32,078 bases of DNA from Pseudomonas sp. sp1636. GTDB lineage: Bacteria > Pseudomonadota > Gammaproteobacteria > Pseudomonadales > Pseudomonadaceae. Under the pieces are notes generated by a model, which had not been told where the DNA came from, searched no databases, and saw only the letters and a list, made by a program, of their open reading frames with translations. The DNA lies in NCBI RefSeq assembly GCF_030376615.1, contig NZ_JARRAB010000027.1:1-32078 (forward strand), given 5' to 3'. The translations under genes were made by a program, and so were the position numbers. The number at the start of each line of letters is the position of its first letter. Position 1 is the stretch's first letter. Of this stretch, positions 8,113 through 17,848 are shown one piece after another.

Positions 8113-8139
8113 GACGGGGCTGGGCCGGTTTTGTTACAG
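8113..8139 (-). promoter_or_regulatory. Candidate ECF-sigma promoter of the buf operon
   Basis: On the minus strand TGTAACA (8139-8133) and CGTCA (8117-8113) are separated by 15 bases. The AAC-type -35 and CGT-type -10 are the pattern of extracytoplasmic-function sigma factors. The related Caulobacter operon is controlled by an ECF factor (SigF). The leader would be about 100 nt. No sigma or anti-sigma gene lies in the window, so this rests on the two motifs alone. Confidence 0.45.
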
Positions 8140-8248
8140 GCCTTCGCGTAAAAAAACGCCCATAGCCCCGCACTGGCTGGGTTATGGCGGGTTTCCTGGG
8201 GTTGCCGTGAGCGATGTGGGCGCCGCGCCGAGGGGCGGCGTTAGTGAT

Positions 8249-8276
8249 GCCCGCCGCCGGTAGCTCGGCGGCGGGC
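8249..8276. terminator. Perfect 11-bp stem-loop, probable transcript end between mgsA and bufA
   Basis: GCCCGCCGCCG (8249-8259) and CGGCGGCGGGC (8266-8276) pair perfectly around a 6-base loop. No T-run follows on either strand, so it is not a canonical intrinsic terminator. Before the insertion of the element at 8285-8483 this hairpin would have stood a few bases after the mgsA stop, which suggests a role in ending or protecting the mgsA transcript. Confidence 0.5.
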
Positions 8277-8282
8277 GCCGGT

Positions 8283-8485
8283 TAACAGGCCGTTGAAAAA
8301 TGTAGACGAGGCAGCCAAGACAAGGCAAAAATGGCCGAAACGCAGCGCAGCGGAGTAACAGCCACAGGCTGGCCCGCAGGCCGAGCGAAGCGAGTCAAAA
8401 GCGGAATTTACTGTAGTAAATGAGCATTTTGAGGTCATTTTTAACGCAGCATTGGCAACGTAGGTAGTTTTTCAACAGTCTGCTA
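8283..8485. mobile_element. 199-bp TA-flanked MITE-like element in the mgsA stop codon
   Basis: The element (8285-8483) has terminal inverted repeats: ACAGGCCGTTGAAAAA on the left and, read inward from the right, GCAGACTGTTGAAAAA. A TA dinucleotide flanks both ends (8283-8284 and 8484-8485), as expected of a Tc1-mariner/IS630-type target duplication. It encodes no protein. An internal palindrome ATTTACTGTAGTAAAT lies near its right end. A related copy interrupted by another repeat is at 24772-25108. Confidence 0.72.
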
Positions 8486-8947
8486 ACTGCGGGCGGCGAG
8501 GTAGGCGCTGTAGTCGGGGATGCGGTAATCGTGGGCCTGATCCAGCAGCACGCTGCCGAGCATGTAGTCGGCGCTGCTTTCGTTGCAGGCCACCGGGATA
8601 TTCCATACTGCGGCGACCCGCAGCAGCGCCTTGATATCCGGGTCATGGGGCTGCTGCTCGAAGGGATCCCAGAAGAACACCAGCATGTCCACTCGCCGTT
8701 CGGCGATGCGCGCGCCCAGTTGCTGGTCGCCGCCGAGCGGGCCGCTGATCATGCTTTCGATCGGCAGCTTGAGGCGCCGGCCGAGCAGCAGGCCGGTGGT
8801 GCCGGTGGCCAGCAGGTGGTGCCTGGCCAGCTTGTCGCGCTGGCGTTCGCTCCAGTCGAGGAGGAATTCCTTGCAGTGGTCGTGGGCGACCAGGGCAATG
8901 CGCTTGCGCTCGGGCAGGGTGGCGGTGGTAAAGCTGATACGGCTCAT
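8483..8947 (-). CDS. mgsA: Methylglyoxal synthase
   Basis: 154 aa, the usual length. MgsA converts dihydroxyacetone phosphate to methylglyoxal and phosphate, a bypass that relieves sugar-phosphate build-up. Key strings: IALVAHDHCKEFLLDW at the N-terminus, the phosphate-binding LLATGTTG, SGPLGGDQQLGARI with the catalytic Asp at residue 74 (equivalent to Asp71 of the E. coli enzyme), MLVFFWDPFEQQPHDPDIKA and PVACNESSADYML. All invariant positions I can recall are present. It sits between the buf operon and gap, next to the glycolytic locus, which fits its role. Its stop codon TAG is formed at the junction with the MITE-like element downstream. Confidence 0.95.
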   Translation of the reverse strand: MSRISFTTATLPERKRIALVAHDHCKEFLLDWSERQRDKLARHHLLATGTTGLLLGRRLKLPIESMISGPLGGDQQLGARIAERRVDMLVFFWDPFEQQPHDPDIKALLRVAAVWNIPVACNESSADYMLGSVLLDQAHDYRIPDYSAYLAARS

Positions 8948-8986
8948 ATTCGAGTCCTGGAATTGGTTAGGGTATCAGGACGCATC

Positions 8987-9067
8987 GTAGGAGCGGGCCA
9001 TGCCCGCGATCCATAGTCTGACAGGCGTTATCGCGACCATGGAACTCGGCGTCCCCGCGGCTCCTAC
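8987..9067. repeat. REP-like intergenic repeat, imperfect copy
   Basis: It opens with GTAGGAGCGGGCCATGCCCG (8987-9006) and closes with CCGCGGCTCCTAC (9055-9067). The middle has drifted, so the arms no longer pair fully. It lies between the mgsA start and the gap stop. A better-preserved copy is at 19979-20050. Confidence 0.7.
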
Positions 9068-9087
9068 GGGCTTGCAGCGCAGCAGCT

Positions 9088-10089
9088 TCAGGGTGCCGTA
9101 CACAGCGCCAGGCAGGTGTCGAGCATCCTGTTGGAGAAACCCCACTCGTTGTCGTACCAGGCCATGACCTTCACCAGCCTGCCGCTGACCTTGGTGTGGT
9201 TGGCATCGAAGATCGACGACAGCGGGTTGTGGTTGAAGTCGCAGGACACCAGCGGCAGGCTGTTGTAGCCCAGTACCGGCGAGGTGCGGCTGGCGCTCAA
9301 CAGCAGTTGGTTGATTTCTTCGGCGGTGGTATCGCGTTTGACCTGCAGGCACAGGTCGACCAGCGAGACGTTGATCACCGGCACCCGCACGGCCATGCCG
9401 GTGAGTTTGCCGGCCAGTTCCGGCAGCACCAGGCCGACGGCTTCGGCGGCGCCGGTCTTGGTCGGAATCATCGACTGGGTGGCCGAGCGGGCGCGGTAGG
9501 GGTCGCTGTGGTAGACGTCGGAGAGGTTCTGGTCGTTGGTGTAGGCGTGGATGGTGGTCATCAGGCCGTGCTCGATGCCCAGTTCGCGCTGCAGCACCTG
9601 GGCCACCGGGGCCAGGCAGTTGGTGGTGCAGGAGGCGTTGGAGATTATCTGCATCGACTGGCGCAGAACCTCGTGGTTGACGCCGTAGACGATGGTGGCG
9701 TCGGCGCCCTTGGCCGGTGCCGAGATGATCACCTTGCGTGCACCGGCGGCGAGGTGGGCGGCGGCCTTGTCGCGCTCGGTGAACAACCCGGTGCATTCGA
9801 ACACCACGTCGACCTTGAGCGCCTTCCACGGCAGTTCGGCCGGGTTGCGAATGGCGCTGACGGCGATGCGATCGCCGTTGACCGTCAGACTTTCGCCATC
9901 GCTGTCGACACTGCCGGCGAAAATGCCGTGCACGCTGTCGTATTTGAGCAGGTGGGCATTCATCGCGCTGTCGCCGAGGTCATTAATGGCGACCACCTGC
10001 AGCTGTTGGCGGTAGTCTTGGTCGTAGAGGGCGCGCAACACATTGCGGCCGATGCGGCCAAAACCGTTGATGGCGATGCGTATAGTCAT
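9088..10089 (-). CDS. gap: Type I glyceraldehyde-3-phosphate dehydrogenase
   Basis: 333 aa. It oxidises glyceraldehyde-3-phosphate to 1,3-bisphosphoglycerate, downstream of the Entner-Doudoroff split. The NAD-binding GFGRIGRN is at residues 9-16. The active-site cysteine is C154 in NASCTTNCLAP, followed by TTIHAYTNDQN, the substrate-binding region SATQSMIPTKTGAAEAVG and the C-terminal WYDNEWGFSNRM. It diverges from edd, as in other pseudomonads, where this catabolic gap is induced by glucose through HexR; one HexR-type site lies about 25 bp upstream of the start. The gene end adjoins a REP-like repeat. Confidence 0.96.
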   Translation of the reverse strand: MTIRIAINGFGRIGRNVLRALYDQDYRQQLQVVAINDLGDSAMNAHLLKYDSVHGIFAGSVDSDGESLTVNGDRIAVSAIRNPAELPWKALKVDVVFECTGLFTERDKAAAHLAAGARKVIISAPAKGADATIVYGVNHEVLRQSMQIISNASCTTNCLAPVAQVLQRELGIEHGLMTTIHAYTNDQNLSDVYHSDPYRARSATQSMIPTKTGAAEAVGLVLPELAGKLTGMAVRVPVINVSLVDLCLQVKRDTTAEEINQLLLSASRTSPVLGYNSLPLVSCDFNHNPLSSIFDANHTKVSGRLVKVMAWYDNEWGFSNRMLDTCLALCTAP

Positions 10090-10113
10090 GGGAGAGGTTC
10101 CGGTCTGGTTTTG

Positions 10114-10128
10114 TTGTTGGAATTACAA
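10114..10128. promoter_or_regulatory. HexR-type operator, gap-proximal
   Basis: TTGT-TGGAATT-ACAA matches the TTGT-N7-ACAA pattern described for HexR, the Pseudomonas repressor of Entner-Doudoroff genes that is released by KDPG. Its distance to the gap start (about 25 bp) suits repression of gap. The half-sites are exact, but the flanking bases are not palindromic, so it is probably weaker than the second site. Confidence 0.6.
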
Positions 10129-10174
10129 GATTATTCCCGTAAGTGTAGAAATCAAGTGTTTTAAGTGGCAATAT

Positions 10175-10193
10175 TTTTGTACTAAGTACAAAA
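10175..10193. promoter_or_regulatory. HexR-type operator, edd-proximal
   Basis: A perfect 19-base palindrome TTTTGTACT-A-AGTACAAAA contains TTGT-N7-ACAA (10177-10191) and ends about 30 bp before the edd start. Its symmetry and position make it the stronger HexR operator candidate, controlling the edd-glk-gltR-gtrS operon. The hexR gene itself is not in the window. Confidence 0.75.
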
Positions 10194-10224
10194 CATCGCG
10201 TCCCATTCGCCAGGAGTCCAGCAC

Positions 10225-12047
<1,823 letters not shown>

Positions 12048-12051
<4 letters not shown>

Positions 12052-13004
12052 AACTGGCCCTGGTCGGTGACATTGGCGGCACCAACGCACGCTTCGCCCT
12101 GTGGCGCGACCAGCAGCTGGAGTCGGTGCGGGTGCTGGCCACCGCCGACTTTCCGAGGCCGGAACAGGCGATCCGCGCCTACCTGAGCGAACTCGGCCTG
12201 GCGCTGGGCGCGGTCGATTCGGTGTGCCTGGCCTGCGCCGGGCCGGTCAGCGGCGACCTGTTCCGCTTCACCAACAACCACTGGCGCATCAGCCGCTCGG
12301 CCTTCTGCCGCGAGCTGCAGGTGCGCGAGTTGCTGCTGGTCAACGATTTTTCCGCCATGGCCCTGGGCATGACCCGCCTGCGCGATGGCGAGCGGCTGCT
12401 GGTCTGTCCCGGCGAGCCGGAGGCGGATCGCCCGGTGGTGGTGATCGGTCCGGGCACCGGCCTGGGCGTCGGTAGCCTGCTGGCGCTGGCCGACGGCAGC
12501 TGGCGGGCCTTGCCCGGCGAGGGCGGGCATGTCGACCTGCCGATCGGCAGCCCGCGCGAGGCCGCGCTGTGGCAGCAGCTGTATCGCCAGCTCGGCCATG
12601 TGCGTGCCGAGGATGTGCTCAGCGGTGGCGGTTTACTGGTGCTCTATCGCGCTATCTGCGCCCTTGATGGCCATGCAGTGCGCCTGAACTCGCCGGCCGA
12701 GGTTACCGCCGCGGCGCTGGCTGGCGATGCCGTGGCGCTGGCGGTGCTGGAGCAGTTCTGCTGCTGGCTCGGTCGCGCCGCCGGCAACAACGTGCTGAGC
12801 CTGGGCGCGCGCGGCGGCGTGTATATCGTCGGCGGCGTGGTGCCGCGCTTCGCCGAGCTGTTCCTGGTCAGCGGCTTCGCCCGTTGCCTGCGCGACAAGG
12901 GCTGCATGAGCGATTACTTCGAGGGCATCCCGGTGTGGCTGGTGACGGCCGAGTACCCTGGTTTGATGGGCGCGGGCGTGGCCTTGCAGCAGGCTTCTGT
13001 GTAG
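12048..13004 (+). CDS. glk: Glucokinase
   Basis: 318 aa, bacterial ROK-unrelated glucokinase family (PF02685). It phosphorylates cytoplasmic glucose with ATP. The ATP-binding GDIGGTNARFAL is at the N-terminus, then LLVNDFSAMALGM with the catalytic Asp, VIGPGTGLGVGSLL and ALPGEGGHVDLP. The start codon is GTG, overlapping the edd TGA by four bases (GTGA), so translation is coupled. The gene precedes gltR by about 40 bp and is probably part of one edd-glk-gltR-gtrS transcript. It provides the intracellular branch of glucose use, fed by the GtsABCD transporter downstream. Confidence 0.95.
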
Positions 13005-13046
13005 GGTGCGTGCGCGTTAGCCCCATAACAATTAGGACGGCGGAGC

Positions 13047-13775
13047 ATGAGCCAGCCCGGAAAATCGATTCTGCTGGTCGACGACGACCAGGAAATTCGC
13101 GAATTGCTGCACGCCTACCTGAGCCGTGCCGGCTTTCAGGTGCGCACCGTCGGCGATGGCGCGGGCTTTCGCCAGGGTCTGTGCGCCGAACCGGCCGATC
13201 TGGTGATTCTCGATGTGATGCTGCCCGACGAGGATGGCTTCAGCCTCTGTCGCTGGGTGCGCGAGCACCAACGTTTCGCCCAGGTGCCGATCATCATGCT
13301 CACCGCCAGCTCGGACGAGACCGACCGGGTGATCGGCCTGGAACTGGGCGCCGACGATTACCTGGGCAAGCCGTTCAGCCCGCGCGAGCTGCTGGCGCGG
13401 ATCAAGGCCTTGCTACGCCGCGCGCATTTCAGCCAGGAGCGTGGCAGCGAGGTATTGGCCTTCGACGAGTGGCGCCTGGACATGGTCAGCCATCGGCTGT
13501 TCCATGCCGACGGCGAGGAGGTGATCCTCTCCGGTGCCGACTTCGCCCTGCTCAAGCTGTTTCTCGATCACCCGCAGCAGATTCTCGATCGTGACACCAT
13601 CGGCAATGCCACCCGTGGCCGCGAGGTGATGCCGTTGGAGCGTATCGTCGACATGGCGGTCAGCCGCCTGCGCCAGCGTTTGCGCGATACCGGCAAGCCG
13701 GCGCGGCTGATCCGCACGGTGCGCGGCAGCGGTTACCAGTTGGCCGCGACTGTTACGGCGCAGCAGCATGTTTGA
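13047..13775 (+). CDS. gltR: GltR, OmpR-family response regulator of glucose transport
   Basis: 242 aa. The receiver domain (about 7-120) has acidic residues D12-D14, phospho-acceptor D56 in VILDVMLPDEDG, T86 in IIMLTAS and K108 in LGKPFSP. A winged-helix DNA-binding domain (about 140-235) ends in LIRTVRGSGYQLA. The position before gtrS and the gts operon identifies it as GltR, the regulator of the Gts transporter and porin genes in Pseudomonas. It shares eight bases with gtrS (the stop at 13775 lies after the gtrS start at 13768), the tight coupling typical of two-component pairs. An AGGACGGCGG stretch at about 13033-13042 serves as ribosome-binding site. Confidence 0.94.
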   Translation: MSQPGKSILLVDDDQEIRELLHAYLSRAGFQVRTVGDGAGFRQGLCAEPADLVILDVMLPDEDGFSLCRWVREHQRFAQVPIIMLTASSDETDRVIGLELGADDYLGKPFSPRELLARIKALLRRAHFSQERGSEVLAFDEWRLDMVSHRLFHADGEEVILSGADFALLKLFLDHPQQILDRDTIGNATRGREVMPLERIVDMAVSRLRQRLRDTGKPARLIRTVRGSGYQLAATVTAQQHV

Positions 13776-15213
13776 CTGGCGTCGGCTGTTACCGGTGCCG
13801 CGCTCGCTGCTCGGGCGCATGTTGCTGCTGACCCTGTTGGTGGTGCTGCTGGCGCAGGCGCTGTCCAGTGTGATCTGGGTCTCGCAGTTGCGCGCCAGCC
13901 AGATGGAGGGTCTGCTCACCAGTGCGCGCAGCCTGGCCCAGTCGATGGCCGCCAGCGTCGGCTACTTCCGCTCGCTGCCCCTCGGCTACCGGCCCATGGT
14001 GCTCGACCAGCTGCGCAATATGGGCGGCACGCGCTTCTTCGTTTCGCTCAACGACAAGCCACTGGATATGCAGGTGCTGCCGCAGACCCCGCGCAAGCGC
14101 GCGGTGCTCGATGCGGTTGACGCCACTCTGCGCGAGCGGCTGGGCAAGGATCTGGATCTGTTGGTGCAGTTCGTCAGCCCGGACGACCTGCGCATCTTCA
14201 ACAGCGCGCTGAAGCTCGACCAGTTGCCGCGTTCCTGGGCGCACTACGCCCTGAGCCTGGAGCCGCTCAATCCGCCGGTGCTGGTGACCCAGATCCAGAT
14301 CGCTCCGGGGGAGTGGCTGTACCTCGCCTCGCTGCTGCCCGAGCCCTATGCCGGCTTGGAGCAGCAGGGGCTGCCGGCCCAGCAGCTGTGGTTCATCATC
14401 CTCACCAGCAGCTTCCTGCTGCTGTTCATCGGCATTCTGGTGCACTGGCAGAGTCGCCCGCTCAAGCGTCTGGCGCTGGCCGCGCGGGAGATGTCGCTGG
14501 GCAGCGAGGTCGAGCCGCTGCCAGAGGCGGGCGGCAGCGAGGTGGTCGAGGTCAGCCGCGCGTTCAACGCCATGCGCGAGCGCATCGGCCGTTACCTGCG
14601 CGAGCGCAGCCAGTTGTTCAGCGCCATTTCCCATGACCTGCGCACGCCCATTACCCGTCTGCGTCTGCGCGTCGAACTGCTCGACGACGAAGCGGTGCAG
14701 GCTAAGTTCAGTCGCGACCTGGACGAACTGGAGATGCTGGTCAAGGGCGCCCTGCAGTGCGTCAAGGACACCGACATTCACGAGAACATCGAGCCGGTCG
14801 ACCTCAACCAGCTGCTCAATTACGTGGTCGAGCCCTACCTGGCGCCGGCCGGTAATGGTCGGGTGACCCTGGATGGCCAGGCGTGCGCGGCCTATCCCGG
14901 CAAACCCCTGGCGCTCAAGCGCTGCATCGGCAATCTGGTGGACAACGCGCTGAAGTATGGGCAGAACGCCCACCTGCATATCGAGGACGATGGCCAGGCC
15001 TTCGTCCTGCATGTCGACGACGAGGGGCCTGGGGTGCCCGAGCAGCGCCTGGAACAGGTGTTCGAACCGCATTTCCGCCTGGCCGGGCAGCAGCAGGGCT
15101 ACGGCCTGGGCCTGGGTATCGCGCGCAACATCGCTCACAGTCACGGCGGCGAGCTGAGCCTGCGCAACCTGCGCGAGGGCGGGCTGCGGGTAACCCTGAG
15201 CCTGCCACGATGA
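13768..15213 (+). CDS. gtrS: GtrS sensor histidine kinase
   Basis: 481 aa. A first membrane segment at about 12-38 and a second at about 208-228 enclose a periplasmic ligand-binding domain of about 170 residues; a HAMP linker and kinase core follow. The phospho-acceptor is H289 in FSAISHDLRTPITR; the N box is NLVDNALKYG, G1 is DDEGPGVPEQ and G2 is GYGLGLGIARNIAHSHGG. In P. aeruginosa GtrS is reported to respond to 2-ketogluconate and 6-phosphogluconate and to act through GltR. The same role is inferred here from family and position. It is the last gene of the edd operon, ending about 170 bp before gtsA. Confidence 0.93.
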   Translation: MFDWRRLLPVPRSLLGRMLLLTLLVVLLAQALSSVIWVSQLRASQMEGLLTSARSLAQSMAASVGYFRSLPLGYRPMVLDQLRNMGGTRFFVSLNDKPLDMQVLPQTPRKRAVLDAVDATLRERLGKDLDLLVQFVSPDDLRIFNSALKLDQLPRSWAHYALSLEPLNPPVLVTQIQIAPGEWLYLASLLPEPYAGLEQQGLPAQQLWFIILTSSFLLLFIGILVHWQSRPLKRLALAAREMSLGSEVEPLPEAGGSEVVEVSRAFNAMRERIGRYLRERSQLFSAISHDLRTPITRLRLRVELLDDEAVQAKFSRDLDELEMLVKGALQCVKDTDIHENIEPVDLNQLLNYVVEPYLAPAGNGRVTLDGQACAAYPGKPLALKRCIGNLVDNALKYGQNAHLHIEDDGQAFVLHVDDEGPGVPEQRLEQVFEPHFRLAGQQQGYGLGLGIARNIAHSHGGELSLRNLREGGLRVTLSLPR

Positions 15214-15385
15214 TGGGGGCCGTAGGGCACGCCGTGCGCACCCTGCGATGTTCGTGCTTTGTAACCAGTCTGTGACCTTCGCGCATCCCTTCGTTACCCG
15301 CCAGGCACCTGGCCTTGGTTAGACTCGATTCCAGCGCAAGCACCAGACTTGCCGGTGCATAACAACAAGAAAGGAACCTGCTCAT
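15214..15385 (+). promoter_or_regulatory. Promoter region of the gts operon
   Basis: 172 bases separate gtrS from gtsA, and the glucose transporter operon most likely starts here under GltR control. I could not identify a convincing GltR operator or a strong -35/-10 pair by eye. The downstream end carries a CA-rich motif described separately. Confidence 0.45.
15361..15376 (+). promoter_or_regulatory. CA motif (Hfq/Crc-type) and ribosome-binding site of gtsA
   Basis: AACAACAAGAAAGGAA places an A-A-N repeat (AACAACAAGAA) directly before the AAGGAA ribosome-binding site, 10-25 bases upstream of the gtsA ATG. AANAANAA motifs at translation starts are the recognised targets of the Hfq-Crc catabolite repression complex in Pseudomonas, and sugar uptake genes are known targets. 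Confidence 0.65.
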
Positions 15386-16639
15386 ATGAATGCGATTTCT
15401 CGCCTGGCCACTGCTGTTTCCCTCGTGTCTCTGCTGCCCCTGACCGCCCTTGCCGGTGAAGTCGAGGTGCTGCACTGGTGGACCTCCGGTGGCGAAAAGC
15501 GCGCCGCCGATACCCTGCAGAAACTGGTCGAAGACCAGGGCCACAGCTGGAAGGACTTCGCCGTCGCCGGCGGCGGTGGCGAAGCGGCCATGACCGTGCT
15601 GAAGACCCGCGCCGTCTCCGGCAATCCGCCGGCCGCCGCGCAGATCAAGGGCCCGGACATCCAGGAGTGGGGCGAACTGGGCCTGCTCGCCGACCTCAAT
15701 CAGGTGGCCGAGCAGAACGGCTGGAATGAGCTGTTGCCGCCCCAGGTGATCGAGACGATGCAGTTCGGCGGCGACTACGTGGCGGTGCCGGTCAACGTGC
15801 ACCGGGTCAACTGGCTGTGGATCAACCCCGAGGTGTTCGCCAAGGCCGGCGCCACGCCGCCGACCACCCTCGATGAATTCTTCGCCGCCGCGGAAAAACT
15901 CAAGGCCGCCGGCTTCATGCCCCTGGCCCATGGCGGTCAGCCCTGGCAGGACAGCACCGTGTTCGAAGACCTGGCCCTGGCGCTGCTCGGCCCCGATGAC
16001 TTCCACAAGGCCTTCGTCGAACTGGACGAGTCCGTGCTGACCAGTGCCAAGATGGCCGAGGTATTCGCCGCCCTGCAAAAACTGCGCGGCTACGTCGATG
16101 CCAATGCCGCCGGTCGCGACTGGAACAGCGCCACCGCCATGGTCATCAACGGCAAGGCCGGCATGCAGATCATGGGCGACTGGGCCAAGAGCGAATGGAG
16201 CGCCGCCGGCAAGGTCGCCGGCAGCGATTACCAGTGCCTGCCGTTCCCCGGCACCCAGGGCAGCTTTGCCTACAACATCGACTCGCTGGCCATGTTCAAG
16301 CTGGGCGATGCGGACAACCGCAAGGCCCAGGAGGATCTGGCGCGCACCGTGCTGGAGCCGGAGTTCCAGCAGTTCTTCAACCAGAACAAGGGCTCGATCC
16401 CGGTGCGTATGGATCAGGACATGAGCAGCTTCGATGCCTGTGCGCAGCAGTCCATGCTCGACTTCAAGGCGGCCGCCGCCAGCGGCGGGCTGCAGCCGAG
16501 CCTGGCCCACGGCATGGCCGCCTCCAGCTACGTGCAGGGTGCGGTGTTCGACGTGGTGACTAACTTCTTCAACGACCCCAAGGCCGATCCGAGCAAGGCT
16601 GCCCAGCAGCTGGCCGCGGCTATCCAGGCCGTGCAGTAG
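15386..16639 (+). CDS. gtsA: GtsA, periplasmic glucose/mannose-binding protein of the ABC transporter
   Basis: 417 aa, a cluster-B type extracellular solute-binding protein. The signal peptide spans about 1-23 (hydrophobic core, cleavage after ALA). The mature protein starts GEVEVLHWWTSGGEKRAADT, a strong match to Pseudomonas GtsA proteins, and contains NGKAGMQIMGDWAKSEW, the region that closes over the sugar. It delivers glucose to GtsBC. The gene is followed by a perfect GC-rich hairpin and a 300-bp gap before gtsB. This could let the binding protein be made in excess over the membrane subunits, as is common in ABC operons. Confidence 0.94.
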   Translation: MNAISRLATAVSLVSLLPLTALAGEVEVLHWWTSGGEKRAADTLQKLVEDQGHSWKDFAVAGGGGEAAMTVLKTRAVSGNPPAAAQIKGPDIQEWGELGLLADLNQVAEQNGWNELLPPQVIETMQFGGDYVAVPVNVHRVNWLWINPEVFAKAGATPPTTLDEFFAAAEKLKAAGFMPLAHGGQPWQDSTVFEDLALALLGPDDFHKAFVELDESVLTSAKMAEVFAALQKLRGYVDANAAGRDWNSATAMVINGKAGMQIMGDWAKSEWSAAGKVAGSDYQCLPFPGTQGSFAYNIDSLAMFKLGDADNRKAQEDLARTVLEPEFQQFFNQNKGSIPVRMDQDMSSFDACAQQSMLDFKAAAASGGLQPSLAHGMAASSYVQGAVFDVVTNFFNDPKADPSKAAQQLAAAIQAVQ

Positions 16640-16650
16640 AGCCAGTCCGG

Positions 16651-16668
16651 CCGCCGGTGCGCCGGCGG
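16651..16668 (+). terminator. GC-rich hairpin after gtsA
   Basis: CCGCCGG-TGCG-CCGGCGG forms a perfect 7-bp stem with a 4-base loop, 11 bases after the gtsA stop. No T-run follows. It is better read as an mRNA-stabilising or attenuating hairpin inside the operon than as a full terminator. Confidence 0.55.
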
Positions 16669-16777
16669 TAATCCAACACGTTTGACCTGCTTATCCCTGG
16701 CGCACGCCCTCCGGCGCGCGCCACGGGATCGGCCGTGCCGAGATTCAGGTTCTCCGGGGCAGGGCGGATCGCAGTCG

Positions 16778-16867
16778 GTAGGGCGGACTCGCCAAGCAGT
16801 CCGCCGGCGCTGGCGGCCGGTACGCACAACCGGCGGACTGTTCGCTTCGCTCCTGAGTCCGCCCTAC
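16778..16867. repeat. Inverted intergenic repeat (BIME-like) between gtsA and gtsB
   Basis: GTAGGGCGGACTC (16778-16790) and GAGTCCGCCCTAC (16855-16867) are perfectly complementary ends of a 90-base unit. Inside, both arms carry another pair built on CAGTCCGCCGG and CCGGCGGACTG. It has the layout of a head-to-head pair of short extragenic palindromes. It encodes nothing and lies in the 300-bp gtsA-gtsB gap; the rest of that gap (16669-16777 and 16868-16939) shows nothing recognisable. Confidence 0.75.
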
Positions 16868-16939
16868 GGGGCCGTTTCACGAGTACGCCTCACGGGGCGG
16901 GTTTGTTTTATGCGTCATCGCAACACGACGGAGTGACCC

Positions 16940-17848
16940 ATGAGTTCAATCGCAGTTTTCACCAAGGCCTCACCGCTGGATGCGCTGCAACGCTGGCTGC
17001 CCAAGCTGGTGTTGGCGCCGAGCATGCTGATCATTCTGGTCGGCTTCTACGGCTACATCTTCTGGACCTTCCTGCTGTCGTTCACCAGCTCGCGCTTCAT
17101 GCCCAACTATTCCTGGGTTGGCCTGCAGCAGTACGCCCGCCTGTGGGACAACGACCGCTGGTGGGTGGCGAGCCAGAACCTGCTGGTCTTCGGCGGCCTG
17201 TTCATCGGCATCAGCCTGGTGATCGGCGTGCTGCTGGCGGTGCTGCTGGATCAGCGCATTCGCCGCGAAGGCGTTATCCGCACCATTTTTCTCTACCCCA
17301 TGGCGCTGTCGATGATCGTCACCGGCACCGCCTGGAAGTGGCTGCTCAACCCCGGCCTGGGCATCGACAAGATGCTCCGCGACTGGGGCTGGGAAGGCTT
17401 TCGTTTCGACTGGCTGGTGGACCCGGAGCGGGTGGTCTACTGCCTGGTGATCGCCGCGGTCTGGCAGTCCTCGGGCTTCGTCATGGCGCTGTTCCTCGCC
17501 GGCCTGCGCGGGGTCGATCAGTCGATCATCCGCGCCGCCCAGGTCGATGGCGCCAGCCTGCCGAACATCTACCTGCGCATCGTCCTGCCGAGCCTGGGCC
17601 CGGTGTTCTTCAGCGCCCTGATGATCCTCTCGCACATCGCCATCAAGAGCTTCGACCTGGTCGCCTCGATGACCGCCGGCGGCCCCGGCTACTCCTCCGA
17701 TCTGCCGGCGATGTTCATGTATGCCCACACCTTCACCCGCGGCCAGATGGGCCTCGGCGCCGCCAGCGCGATCCTGATGCTCGGTGCGGTGCTGGCGATT
17801 CTGGTGCCTTACCTGTACTCCGAACTGCGAGGCAAACGCCATGACTAA
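16940..17848 (+). CDS. gtsB: GtsB, glucose ABC transporter permease
   Basis: 302 aa, with six hydrophobic segments of the MalF/UgpA-type permease family. The first follows an N-terminal cytoplasmic stretch and reads LVLAPSMLIILVGFYGYIFW. The EAA-loop equivalent, RAAQVDGASLPNIYLRIVLP, is the contact site for the ATPase and ends before the last two segments. The start at 16940 has a GGAG-type ribosome-binding site. The stop overlaps the gtsC ATG (17841), so the two permease halves are translationally coupled. Confidence 0.94.
   Translation: MSSIAVFTKASPLDALQRWLPKLVLAPSMLIILVGFYGYIFWTFLLSFTSSRFMPNYSWVGLQQYARLWDNDRWWVASQNLLVFGGLFIGISLVIGVLLAVLLDQRIRREGVIRTIFLYPMALSMIVTGTAWKWLLNPGLGIDKMLRDWGWEGFRFDWLVDPERVVYCLVIAAVWQSSGFVMALFLAGLRGVDQSIIRAAQVDGASLPNIYLRIVLPSLGPVFFSALMILSHIAIKSFDLVASMTAGGPGYSSDLPAMFMYAHTFTRGQMGLGAASAILMLGAVLAILVPYLYSELRGKRHD

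Noticed and set aside
14915..16510. Minus-strand frame of 531 codons opposite gtrS and gtsA
   Set aside because: It spans two well-identified plus-strand genes and their intergenic region; low-complexity composition without motifs.
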